Shown: positions 7,401 through 13,587 of the stretch, in pieces
How the letters are laid out: each line of letters opens with the position of its first letter
Numbering within the stretch: position 1 is the stretch's first letter
NCBI GenBank assembly: GCA_964440155.1
Contig: CAYTRH010000056.1
Coordinates: 1 to 16,470, forward strand
DNA length: 16,470 nucleotides
Direction: 5' to 3'
From: PFJX01 sp964440155
GTDB taxonomy: Bacteria; Pseudomonadota; Gammaproteobacteria; Burkholderiales; Thiobacillaceae
Translations under genes and position numbers: made by a program
Notes under the pieces: generated by a model
Databases searched by the model: none
What the model was told of the DNA's origin: nothing
Seen by the model: the letters and a program-made list of their open reading frames with translations, nothing else

Positions 7401-9201
7401 CATCGCCGCCATCCAGATGGCGCGCTACCTCGGCGCGGAGATCTTTGCCACCGCCGGCAACGAAGACAAGCGCACGTTCGCCAGTCTGCTCGGCGCGCAT
7501 CACGTGCTGAACTCCCGCGACCTGGCCTTCGCCGATGAGATCCTGGCGTTGACCGGCGGCGAAGGGGTGGATGTGGTGCTCAACTCGTTGGCCGGCGAGG
7601 CGATGCAACGCAGTCTCGACGTGCTGCGCCCGTTCGGCCGCTTCCTGGAACTGGGCAAACGCGACTTCTACGAGAACACCCGCGTCGGACTGCGTCCGTT
7701 CAAGGACAACATCAGCTACTTCGGCATCGATGCCGACCAGCTCATGGCACGCCAACCCGAACTCGCCGCCCGCCTGTTCCGGGAAATGATGGCGCTGTTC
7801 GAACAGGGGGCGTTACGCCCCCTGCCCCATCGCGTGTTTCCGGCCGCGCGCGTGGTCGATGCCTTCCGCTACATGCAGCAGGCCCGCCAGATCGGCAAGG
7901 TGGTGGTCAGCTTCGCCGACGGTCTTCCCGATGCGCAACAGCCGCCGCGCTTGCTGCCGGCCCCGCGGCTGCGGCCCGACGCCTGCTATCTGGTGACCGG
8001 TGGCGTCGGCGGATTCGGTCTGGAAACGGCCTGCTGGCTCGCCGAAGCCGGTGCACGCGAATTGTTGCTGCTCAGCCGCCGCGGCGCGGCGCACCCTGAA
8101 GCCGCCAGCGCGCAGACCCGGCTGGCGGCGTTTGGCGCGCGCGCGCACATCGTCGCCTGCGACATCGGCGACGCCGACGCGCTGCGCGCCTGCCTCGCGC
8201 GCGCCGCGTGCGAACTGCCACCGCTGCGCGGCGTCGTGCACGCGGCCATGGTGCTGGACGATGCGCTGGTCCAGAACCTCGATGCGACGCGGCTGCGCGC
8301 CGTGCTGGCACCCAAGGTCGCCGGCGCCTGGAACCTGCATCAGGCCACCCTGTCCCTGCCGCTGGATTTCTTCATCCTGTACTCCTCCGCCACCACCTTC
8401 GTCGGCAACCCGGGTCAGGCCAACTACGTCGCCGCCAACGCCTATCTGGAGGCCCTGGCACTGGCCCGCCGCCAACAGGGCCTGCCCGCCACCTGTGTGA
8501 GCTGGGGCGCGATCGACGACGCCGGTTATCTGGCACGCAACCAAGATGTCAAGGCCGCGCTGCAATCGCGTCTGGGTGGCGCCACCCTCGATGCCCGGCA
8601 CGCGCTGGCGAGTCTGGGTGATCTGCTGGCCCGGGACGAAAGCGGCGTCGCCGTCATGGACTTCGACTGGGGCACCCTGCGTCGTCTGTTGCCGGCGGCG
8701 CGCGCGCCGCGCTTCACCGAAGCGCACCAGGGTGAGTACGGCGGTGCGACAAACGACCAAGAGGTGCCGGACATTCGCGGGCTGATCGCCAACCGCACCG
8801 AGCAGGAGGTCATCGAATTGGTGCGTGCACTGGTCACCGACGAAATCGCGCAGATATTGCGCCTGCCGGCCGAACGCATCGACGCCGAACGCTCGCTCTA
8901 CGACATCGGCATGGACTCACTGATGGGCGTCGAACTGATGCTGGGCATCGAAAAGCGATTCGGCATCCAGTTGCCGATGATGGCTTTGAGCGAGGGCCCC
9001 ACGATACGCCGCATCAGCGAGCGGTTGACACACACCTTGCTGGCCGGCAGCGATGCCAGCGCGGAAGACGGCGAAGACGCCGCGCTCAGGCAGGTGGTCG
9101 CGGGTATGGCTGCGCAACACGCGCAGGAAGCCAGCGAAGCCGATCTGGAGCACGCCGTACGCGAGATTCGCGCGCAGCGCGCGCTTAGGCCCACGCCATG
9201 A
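1492..9201 (+). CDS. Single-module highly reducing iterative type I polyketide synthase (KS-AT-DH-psiMT-psiKR-ER-KR-ACP)
   Basis: 2569 residues from the TTG start. Domains by approximate residue: KS 5-430 with the full triad Cys177 (DTACSSA), His313 (EAHGTGT) and His353 (NLGHLE). AT 535-860 with nucleophile Ser628 (GHSVGE) and YAFH at 730-733, whose Phe favours malonyl-CoA. DH 890-1180 with His930 (HVVGGAVVFP) and Asp1096 (DACFQ). A methyltransferase-like region follows at 1180-1560, with a broken SAM motif EIGAVSP at 1401. Then a structural KR half at 1585-1790; ER 1822-2140 with HGAAGGVG at 1963; and KR 2165-2410 with TGGVGGFG, Ser2299, Tyr2312, Asn2316 and the B-type LDD motif (Asp2256). 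ACP 2430-2515 carries the phosphopantetheine Ser2476 (GMDSL). There is no thioesterase or reductase; a helical, acidic tail of about 50 residues ends the protein. A complete reducing loop in one module implies iterative synthesis of a saturated acyl chain. The stop overlaps the next gene (ATGA). From memory it resembles Burkholderia capsule WcbR. Domain calls are firm; the product is inferred. Confidence 0.95.
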   Translation: MSVTDNRIAIVGMACRFPGGVEDADGFWDLLRCTRDAVGTLGDDRWSTEVWFHPKRSEPGRSVTMSAGLLERIDAFDAAFFGISPREARLMDPQQRLLLELTWEALENGGQPPDRLAGSDCAVYIGISSTDYGLRSMDDLSAIDAYSMTGNTLSIAANRISYLFDLRGPSMAVDTACSSALVALHQACRSLREGEASMAIAGGVSLLLHPYPFIGFSKASMLSARGRCRPFDAGGDGYVRAEGGGILFLKPLARALADGDPIHAVILASGVNSDGARKTGITIPSAQGQADLLRATCARAGIEPADIAYVEAHGTGTMVGDPIEAAALGEVIGRCRPADDPLPIGSVKSNLGHLESASGMAGLMKSILCLKHRAIPASLHLETPNPNIDFAGLNLRVVTAMQPLPAGDRPLRMGVNSFGFGGANAHVVLEEAPAVAPLPTREQQVTPPLFLSARSDAALAALARRYLHHLQTAPAEAHYDICHAAAYRRQFLEDRLVVHGTTREQVLARLAAWCDGDTSSPGAVRERALTPPAAKLVFVYSGNGAQWLGMGRRLLEQSEVFRQTIEEIDAKLRALGADSLLEELHADSDSSRLELTEIAQPALFAIQVGITRILRAHGLDADAALGHSVGEVAAAWAVGALSLDQAVQVIHARSAAQAQTRGVGRMAALGLSAEQALAEIEAAGLTHAVELAAYNGPRSVTLSGELTALQAIGERAARRRSYCRVLDLDYAFHSHHMEPIRESVLRDLADLRPASGNGRFISTVSGGPLPGEALDAGYWWDNIRKPVRFEQAVGTLLADGYRVFLEIAPHAVLQHYLRECLEHGGGHGRALATLRRDDDGLERLLDALYRCHALGCPLDRSRLFPFPADPVTLPAYPWQRERHWYAVTSEGYDLVNRRKDHPLLGYRLKDAEAAWENQLDVATLPYLADHVVGGAVVFPASGFAELALAAWRVTHDAAPCEVRDLEIRAPLVLDEQHARTLRCDFRPDTGEFSVKSRQRLSTDPWMPHCVARVAALATPDLAAQAATMPPIPAAQRHIAADHHYAIARTLGLDYGPAFRAVAAAWAAPPAVVAQLAVPEAIATELARYLLHPSLLDACFQTLVDLFHDELADDSRVTLLPVQVGRLRLHRPGTPVAWCETRLIRQSPRSVVVDFRLFDAQGGLVAQLDGCRFRGTSLGRHVNHRAALWRYVARVQPRRSADQAAPLPATRDFVRCAEFALLELREAQRRSDHFLVASPLFDALVGAFAHRAVAGVLAEHPQWPRHIGEVPETLAAEQRLLFLWLLDLLRQDGHLIEHDGTWSLHAEDTPPAPEDIWLTLLGDYPEYLPDLVQVGRVGRALPALLRGEQDGAALLAALRASPLREQMLEASPTYAAMLGAVLAILRDVAQTWPANRRLRILEIGAVSPVLTRRLLETLPPGRREYVAAFDDDDRLAQARMEFMGEADVECLRFEPMNGPPRDHPALAADFDIVLAHHSLHRAGDPAAACADILRLLCPGGMLLLLERHADRAADLARGMTPDWWLPRSPAPQSRLRPPRIWTQWLKQQGYGEVSVVEETDAADLASGVFLVLARRGQASALAHPRADRSADTWLLISDEEGPERAFAESLRARLLSRGQQVALAFPGKRTRALEASQFVVDTRSAEGMRKLLELIRGGFGHCGHVVHLLGLTLADDEAGQDVLEIQERRCVSALHLAQAIAALAAGETPRLWLVTGAAAVLAGDADSGYRERVIPSQAPLSGLGRVLMNEAPALGCTLIDLRTEALDGHAADLLLRELLEPDGEDEIVLDDDNRYVARMQPAELAAPDRTAPDDALVKLDFDAPGQLRNLRWRPTPMRTPERDEIEIQPMAVGLNFRDVMYAMGLLSDEAVENGFAGATLGMELSGLVTRVGADVRGYSPGDAVVAFAPACFSSRVLTRAQSVTPKPPAWSFEQAATVPTVFFTVYYALHHLARLQQGERILIHGAAGGVGIAAIQMARYLGAEIFATAGNEDKRTFASLLGAHHVLNSRDLAFADEILALTGGEGVDVVLNSLAGEAMQRSLDVLRPFGRFLELGKRDFYENTRVGLRPFKDNISYFGIDADQLMARQPELAARLFREMMALFEQGALRPLPHRVFPAARVVDAFRYMQQARQIGKVVVSFADGLPDAQQPPRLLPAPRLRPDACYLVTGGVGGFGLETACWLAEAGARELLLLSRRGAAHPEAASAQTRLAAFGARAHIVACDIGDADALRACLARAACELPPLRGVVHAAMVLDDALVQNLDATRLRAVLAPKVAGAWNLHQATLSLPLDFFILYSSATTFVGNPGQANYVAANAYLEALALARRQQGLPATCVSWGAIDDAGYLARNQDVKAALQSRLGGATLDARHALASLGDLLARDESGVAVMDFDWGTLRRLLPAARAPRFTEAHQGEYGGATNDQEVPDIRGLIANRTEQEVIELVRALVTDEIAQILRLPAERIDAERSLYDIGMDSLMGVELMLGIEKRFGIQLPMMALSEGPTIRRISERLTHTLLAGSDASAEDGEDAALRQVVAGMAAQHAQEASEADLEHAVREIRAQRALRPTP

Positions 9202-10571
9202 CCGACCGGCACAACGAACGCGGGCTGTTCGGCCTCAGCGGCCAGGCCAAGGCGTCGCTGATCAACAAGGTGCTCGGGCGCCGGGATCGGGCCGCGCACG
9301 CGCCGGCCGATGCCGCCGCGGATGCCCCGGCGTCGGTCCAGGCGGGGCTGGCTATACCGGACGCCTACACCCGTTTCGATCGTTTTCCCAACTACGAGAA
9401 GATGATGGTGCCGCGCGTCGCCGCCCAACGCTTCGGCCTCGTCAATCCGTTCTTCCAGACCCACGATGCAGTGGCGGGTGCCACCACCCAGATCGGCGGC
9501 CGCCAGTACATCAACTTCTCCAGCTACAACTATCTCGGGCTGTGCGGCCACCCGCGCGTCAACAAAGCCGCCAAGGAAGCCATCGACCGCTGGGGCACCT
9601 CGGCCTCGGCCAGCCGGCTGGTCTCGGGCGAGCGCGCCGTCCAGCGCGATCTGGAAAAGGCGCTCGCGGCACACCACGGCGTCGAGGACTGCATCGTGTT
9701 CGTCAGCGGTCACGCCACCAACGTCAGCACCATCGGTTACCTGTTCGGCCCGCGCGATCTGGTGATCCATGACGCGCTGATCCACAACAGCGTGCTGCAA
9801 GGCATCCAGCTCTCCGGCGCGCACCGCCGATCGTTCCCGCACAACGACTGGGCCAGCCTGGACCGCATCCTGGCCGAGATCCGCCGCCAGTACGAACGCG
9901 TGCTGATCGTCGTCGAAGGTCTGTACAGCATGGACGGCGATTTTCCCGACCTGCCGCGGTTCATCGACATCAAGCAACGGCACAAAGCGTTTCTGATGGT
10001 GGATGAAGCCCACTCGTTGGGCGTGATGGGTGCATCCGGACGCGGCATCGCCGAGCACTTCGGCGTGGCGGGGCGTGACGTCGACATCTGGATGGGTACG
10101 CTGAGCAAGACGCTGGCCGGCTGCGGCGGCTACATCGCCGGCGAACAGGCCCTGGTGGAGCACCTCAAGTATGCCGCGCCGGGCTTCGTCTACAGCGTCG
10201 GCATGTCGCCGCCGCTCGCCGCCACGGCGCTGGAGGCCCTGCGCATCGTACATGCCGAGCCCGAGCGCGCGCAGCGTCTGCAACAACGCGGCCGGCTGTT
10301 CCTGGAGCTGGCACGCGCCCACGGCGTCGATACCGGACTGAGCATGGGTCTGGCCATCGTCCCGGCCATCATCCGCAATTCCATCAAGGCGGTGAAGCTG
10401 TCCAACCGTCTGTTCGAGCTCGGCATCAACGTGCAGCCCATCATCTATCCGGCGGTGGAGGAAGGTGCCGCCCGGCTGCGCTTCTTTCTGTCGCACAGCC
10501 ACACCGAGGAACAGATTCGACACTGTGTCGACATCCTGGCGCGTGAACTGGGCGGCAAAGCGCGCGCATGA
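9198..10571 (+). CDS. Alpha-oxoamine synthase family PLP enzyme (KBL/BioF/serine palmitoyltransferase-like)
   Basis: 457 residues, about 60 more than BioF or KBL. The N-terminal 55-60 residues are extra: a short amphipathic segment (NERGLFGLSGQAKASLINKV) and an Ala/Asp-rich linker. The catalytic core has the family hallmarks: NFSSYNYLGL, GTSASASRLVSG, DEAHSLGVMG with Asp269 and His272, and Lys304 in LSKTLAGCGGY, the Schiff-base lysine. The family condenses an acyl thioester with an amino acid, with loss of CO2, to give a 2-amino-3-ketone. The gene overlaps both neighbours by 4 bp (ATGA each side), so it is made together with the PKS. That PKS has no release domain, so I infer that this enzyme takes the chain off the PKS ACP. 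The amino acid substrate cannot be told from sequence. Glycine acyltransferase and serine palmitoyltransferase activities are both possible. From memory, WcbT of the Burkholderia capsule locus is a comparable protein. Confidence 0.9.
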   Translation: MTDRHNERGLFGLSGQAKASLINKVLGRRDRAAHAPADAAADAPASVQAGLAIPDAYTRFDRFPNYEKMMVPRVAAQRFGLVNPFFQTHDAVAGATTQIGGRQYINFSSYNYLGLCGHPRVNKAAKEAIDRWGTSASASRLVSGERAVQRDLEKALAAHHGVEDCIVFVSGHATNVSTIGYLFGPRDLVIHDALIHNSVLQGIQLSGAHRRSFPHNDWASLDRILAEIRRQYERVLIVVEGLYSMDGDFPDLPRFIDIKQRHKAFLMVDEAHSLGVMGASGRGIAEHFGVAGRDVDIWMGTLSKTLAGCGGYIAGEQALVEHLKYAAPGFVYSVGMSPPLAATALEALRIVHAEPERAQRLQQRGRLFLELARAHGVDTGLSMGLAIVPAIIRNSIKAVKLSNRLFELGINVQPIIYPAVEEGAARLRFFLSHSHTEEQIRHCVDILARELGGKARA

Positions 10572-11248
10572 GCGCGCACCACGATGTACTGTGCAATGGG
10601 GCCGCAGCCAGCCGGTGGTTGCCCGGCGAACCCTTGCAGCCGGTCACGACGCACCAAGTGTTGGAGTCTGCGGAACGCAGGCGGGTGCAGGCGTTGTTCG
10701 AGCGGGCATTCGAAGGCGATCCCCACTTCGCCTGGCTGGTTCCCGCCGGCGTGGATCGTCCGACGCGCCTGCGCCATCTGCTCGGACACCTGATCGACCC
10801 GCGCCCGCTCGGGCACGGTGAAATCCATGCCACCGGCGATCTGCATGCCGCCGCGGTCTGGTTTCCCCCACCGGGCGGGGCCGAGCGCCTGCGCCAACGT
10901 CTTGCCCACCTGCCCGCCCTGGCGTTCGCCTGCGGCTGGCAGCGCTTGCCCATGCGCGCCCTGGAACTGCGGCACATTGCCGCGCTGCGCCCGCGCGCGC
11001 CGCACTGCTACCTGCAGATGCTGGCGGTCGCCCCCCCGCACCAGCGGCGGGGTCTCGGCAGTGCATTGCTGAGCACGTTGCTGCGGCAGGCCGATGATGC
11101 AGATCTGCCGGTCTGCCTGGAAACCGGCAACGCCGCCAACCTGAGCTTCTACGCCCGGCATGGCTTCGACATACACCATGTCAGCCATCTGTCGGAGGGC
11201 CTGACCCTGTGGACCCTGCTGCGCCCCGCGCGGAGCGAGGCGCAGTGA
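10568..11248 (+). CDS. GNAT-family N-acyltransferase
   Basis: 226 residues. The acyl-CoA binding motif A is clear at residues 149-170 (YLQMLAVAPPHQRRGLGSAL; Q159-R-R-G162-L-G164). It is followed by a typical GNAT beta-strand/helix (CLETGNAANLSFYARHGF) that closes the fold. The N-terminal 40 residues are less typical, and the middle is rich in Arg/Leu. GNAT enzymes transfer an acyl group from acyl-CoA, or sometimes acyl-ACP, to an amine. The start ATG overlaps the stop of the oxoamine synthase gene, and the stop overlaps the next start. In this setting the most economical role is N-acylation (acetyl or long-chain) of the amine made by the preceding enzyme, like the last step of ceramide synthesis. 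A role in modifying a capsule amino sugar is the main alternative. The family is certain; the substrate is inferred. Confidence 0.85.
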   Translation: MSAHHDVLCNGAAASRWLPGEPLQPVTTHQVLESAERRRVQALFERAFEGDPHFAWLVPAGVDRPTRLRHLLGHLIDPRPLGHGEIHATGDLHAAAVWFPPPGGAERLRQRLAHLPALAFACGWQRLPMRALELRHIAALRPRAPHCYLQMLAVAPPHQRRGLGSALLSTLLRQADDADLPVCLETGNAANLSFYARHGFDIHHVSHLSEGLTLWTLLRPARSEAQ

Positions 11249-12012
11249 CCGGCACGCCGCGCACCATCCTGATCACCGGCGCCACCGGAGCCATCGGCGC
11301 CGCGCTGGCGCGAACCTATGCCGAGCCGGACACCCTGCTGGCGTTGATCGGACGTGACCCGGCGCGCCTGGCGCAGGTCAGCGAGTGTTGCCGCGAGCGC
11401 GGTGCCCGGGTCGAAGCAATCCAACTCGACGTCACCGCGTTCGACGCCCTGCGCGCCTGCATCGACGACTTCGACAGGCGACATCCGGTCGACCTGGCCA
11501 TAGCCAATGCCGGCGTGGCCAGCACCCAGCCGCGTGGCGGACCGGCGGAATCGTGGGAAACCGTGTTGAACCTGTTCCAGACCAACACCCTGGGCGCGCT
11601 CGCCACCCTGCACCCGCTGATCGAGCGCATGCGCGCGCGCCGGCGCGGCCAGATCGCAGTGATGAGTTCGCTCGGGGCCTACGCCGGCATGCCCATCTCG
11701 CCGGCCTATTCCGCCAGCAAAGCCGCAATCAAGGTCTATGCCGAGGGGCTGCGCGGCTGGCTGGCGCCACAGGGGGTCAAGGTCAACGTGATCTGCCCCG
11801 GCTTCGTGCGTTCCGACATGAGCGCGCACTTCCCCGGCCCGACACCGTTCCTGCTCGACGCCGACCACGCCGCGCGCATCATCCGCCGCGGCCTGGAGCG
11901 CGACCGAGCGCGCATTGCATTTCCGTTTCCGCTCAATCTGGGCGTCTGGGCCCTGTCGGTATTGCCACCAACGCTCGGGCTGAGGATGCAGAAATGGCTG
12001 GGATTCCATTGA
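11245..12012 (+). CDS. Short-chain dehydrogenase/reductase, possible 3-keto reductase for the amino-ketone lipid
   Basis: 255 residues from GTG 11245, which overlaps the upstream stop (GTGA) and has a GAGG ribosome-binding site about 6 bases before it. An upstream in-frame GTG at 11209 would add 12 residues lying inside the GNAT gene and is less likely. Classical SDR features are present: TGATGAIG (11-18) for the dinucleotide, NAG (88-90), catalytic Ser142, Tyr155 and Lys159 (YSASK), and PGFVRSDM after the active site. A hydrophobic C-terminal patch (WALSVLPPTLGL) could touch the membrane or bind an acyl chain. In this operon the likely substrate is the 2-amino-3-ketone released by the oxoamine synthase, as with 3-ketosphinganine reductase. 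Reduction of a nucleotide-sugar or other capsule precursor is an alternative. The fold is certain; the substrate is inferred. Confidence 0.9.
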   Translation: MTGTPRTILITGATGAIGAALARTYAEPDTLLALIGRDPARLAQVSECCRERGARVEAIQLDVTAFDALRACIDDFDRRHPVDLAIANAGVASTQPRGGPAESWETVLNLFQTNTLGALATLHPLIERMRARRRGQIAVMSSLGAYAGMPISPAYSASKAAIKVYAEGLRGWLAPQGVKVNVICPGFVRSDMSAHFPGPTPFLLDADHAARIIRRGLERDRARIAFPFPLNLGVWALSVLPPTLGLRMQKWLGFH

Positions 12013-12066
12013 TGCATTCGGGCCGAACCGGACATCCACCACTCAGGAGCGGCGCGGGCCAATGCA
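12013..12066. other. Imperfect inverted repeat in the gap between lipid and export genes
   Basis: TGCATT-CG-GGCC (12013-12024) pairs with GGCC-AATGCA (12057-12066): ten pairs with a 2-base bulge around a 32-base loop, beginning directly after the SDR stop. No T-run follows, so it is not a standard terminator. It may be chance in GC-rich DNA or an RNA structure that separates the two gene sets. Confidence 0.25.
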
Positions 12067-12072
12067 CCGACC

Positions 12073-12105
12073 TTGGCGCGTGGGCATGGCTGCAACGGTT
12101 ACAAT
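12073..12105 (+). promoter_or_regulatory. Weak candidate promoter for the export genes
   Basis: TACAAT at 12100-12105 is a good -10 hexamer in otherwise GC-rich DNA and lies 34 bases before the preferred kpsM start. The only -35-like element, TTGGCG (12073-12078), is 21 bases away, which is longer than the usual 16-18. The 127-base gap here is the largest in the PKS-to-KpsD region, so a second promoter is plausible. Confidence 0.25.
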
Positions 12106-12139
12106 GATGATTTGCTTCAGCCTCGCTCCCCAACGCCCG

Positions 12140-12925
12140 ATGTCTACCCCTCGCGCGCCGCTCAGCATCACGCTCTCCGTGTGGAGGGCGTTGTTCCTGC
12201 GCGAGGCCGTGGCGCGTCTGTTCGGCCATCGCGCGGCCTGGTTTTGGCTGCTGCTCGAACCCGCGTTCCATGTCGCCTACCTGATGGTCATCTTCGCGGT
12301 CATCAGTGTGCGTACCATCGGCGGCATCGACACCGAGGTCTGGCTGATGATCGGGCTGCTGGCGTTCTTCATGTTCCGCCACACCGGCACCCAGGTGATG
12401 AACGCAGTCAGCGCCAACAAGGCTCTGTTCGCCTATCGTCAGGTCAAACCGGTGGATACGGTGCTGGTACGGTCGGCGCTGGAGGGCCTGGTGATGACCT
12501 GGGTGACCATGCTGTTCCTGTTCGGTGCTGCCCTTTACGGCCTCAAGGTCGTTCCCGCCGACCCGCTGGCGGTCATCGAGGCATTCTTCGCCATGTGGCT
12601 GATGGGCATGGGTTTCGGCCTGGTCACCTCGGTCGCCAGCGAATTGGTGCCGGAACTGGGACGAGTGGTCAACCTGATCATGATGCCGTTGTACATGGTT
12701 TCTGGCGTCATCGTGCCTTTGGCCATCGTGCCCCAGCCGTATCGCGACTGGCTGCTGCTCAACCCGTTGGCGCATGGCCTGGAAGCGGCCCGGCTCGGTT
12801 TCGCACCGCACTATCACGCCGTGCCCGAACTGAGCCTGGCCTATCTTTACGCATGCGCCCTGGTCACGATCTTCCTGGGTCTGGCCCTGCATCGTCGCTT
12901 CGCCATCCGCCTCGCCACGCAATGA
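12140..12925 (+). CDS. kpsM: Capsule polysaccharide ABC exporter permease (KpsM/Wzm type)
   Basis: 261 residues from ATG 12140 (MSTPRAPLSITLSVWRALFLRE), the usual length for KpsM. An in-frame ATG at 12062 would add 26 residues (MHRPWRVGMAATVTMM...) that are not typical and would overlap the candidate promoter, so I reject it; neither start has a clear ribosome-binding site. Six hydrophobic spans are visible, with the family pattern LREAVARLFGHRAAWFWLLLEP near the N-terminus, ANKALFAYRQVKPVD in the cytoplasmic loop, and SGVIVPLAIVPQPYRDWLLLNPLAHGLEAAR before the last span. With KpsT it forms the inner-membrane ABC-2 transporter that carries the complete, lipid-linked capsule polysaccharide from the cytoplasm. 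Its stop overlaps the kpsT start (ATGA). Confidence 0.93.
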   Translation: MSTPRAPLSITLSVWRALFLREAVARLFGHRAAWFWLLLEPAFHVAYLMVIFAVISVRTIGGIDTEVWLMIGLLAFFMFRHTGTQVMNAVSANKALFAYRQVKPVDTVLVRSALEGLVMTWVTMLFLFGAALYGLKVVPADPLAVIEAFFAMWLMGMGFGLVTSVASELVPELGRVVNLIMMPLYMVSGVIVPLAIVPQPYRDWLLLNPLAHGLEAARLGFAPHYHAVPELSLAYLYACALVTIFLGLALHRRFAIRLATQ

Positions 12926-13587
12926 TCGTCGTCGACAACGTCCACAAGCGCTACCGCACTGATCATGGGCCAGGCCCCTGGGTGCTGCAGGGGGTCAGCT
13001 TCACCATACCACCCAAACTCAAGGTGGGGCTGATCGGCGCCAACGGCGCGGGCAAGTCGACCTTGCTGCGTCTGATCGGCGGCATAGACCACCCCAACAT
13101 CGGGCGAGTCGAACGCCTTTGTCGCGTCTCCTGGCCGATGGGATTCGCGGGGGGGCTGCAAGGCTCGCTGAGCGGGCGTCACAATGCCAAGTTCGTCTGC
13201 CGCATCCATGGGCACGAGCGCGACATCGCCGAACGTATCGCGGCCATCGAGGCGTTCGCCGAACTCGGCGACGCGTTCGACGAGCCGGTCAAGACCTACT
13301 CCACGGGCATGAGGTCGCGTTTGCAGTTCGCCATGTCGCTGGCCTTCGACTTCGACGTTTATATCTCCGACGAGGTCACCGCCGCCGGCGATGCCGCGTT
13401 CCGCAAGAAAGCCCTGGCGGCGTTCAAGGAGCTCGCCGACCGCTCCGGACTGATCATGGTGTCCCATGACGAGGGCACGTTGAAGAACTTCTGTGCCGCT
13501 GGTATCTGGATACACGACGGCCAGGCGGTGTGGTTCGACCGCATCGACGATGCGCTCAAGGCCTACAGGGAAAGCCGAATCACGTGA
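12922..13587 (+). CDS. kpsT: Capsule polysaccharide ABC exporter ATPase (KpsT/Wzt type)
   Basis: 221 residues. Walker A GANGAGKST is at 39-47. The signature is the KpsT variant YSTGMRSRL in place of LSGGQ. Walker B/D-loop reads YISDEVTAAGD, and the switch His is in VSHDEGTL. In KpsT homologues the residue before the Asp-Glu pair is usually hydrophobic; Ser here is a small oddity. The protein ends soon after the nucleotide-binding domain and has no C-terminal carbohydrate-binding domain of the kind found in O-antigen Wzt proteins. That points to group 2 capsule export, where recognition depends on the lipid/Kdo terminus and not on a capped sugar end. It overlaps kpsM (ATGA) and the next gene (GTGA). 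Confidence 0.94.
   Translation: MIVVDNVHKRYRTDHGPGPWVLQGVSFTIPPKLKVGLIGANGAGKSTLLRLIGGIDHPNIGRVERLCRVSWPMGFAGGLQGSLSGRHNAKFVCRIHGHERDIAERIAAIEAFAELGDAFDEPVKTYSTGMRSRLQFAMSLAFDFDVYISDEVTAAGDAAFRKKALAAFKELADRSGLIMVSHDEGTLKNFCAAGIWIHDGQAVWFDRIDDALKAYRESRIT

Noticed and set aside
5839..7755. Antisense open frame of 638 codons on the minus strand
   Set aside because: It is a shadow of the MT/ER part of the PKS, with no motif, no ribosome-binding site and biased composition.
8898..10523. Antisense open frame of 541 codons
   Set aside because: It crosses the PKS end and the oxoamine synthase, both of which carry intact catalytic motifs on the plus strand.
12062..12139. N-terminal extension of kpsM from ATG 12062
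   Set aside because: The added 26 residues are not typical of KpsM, there is no ribosome-binding site, and the region contains the candidate promoter.
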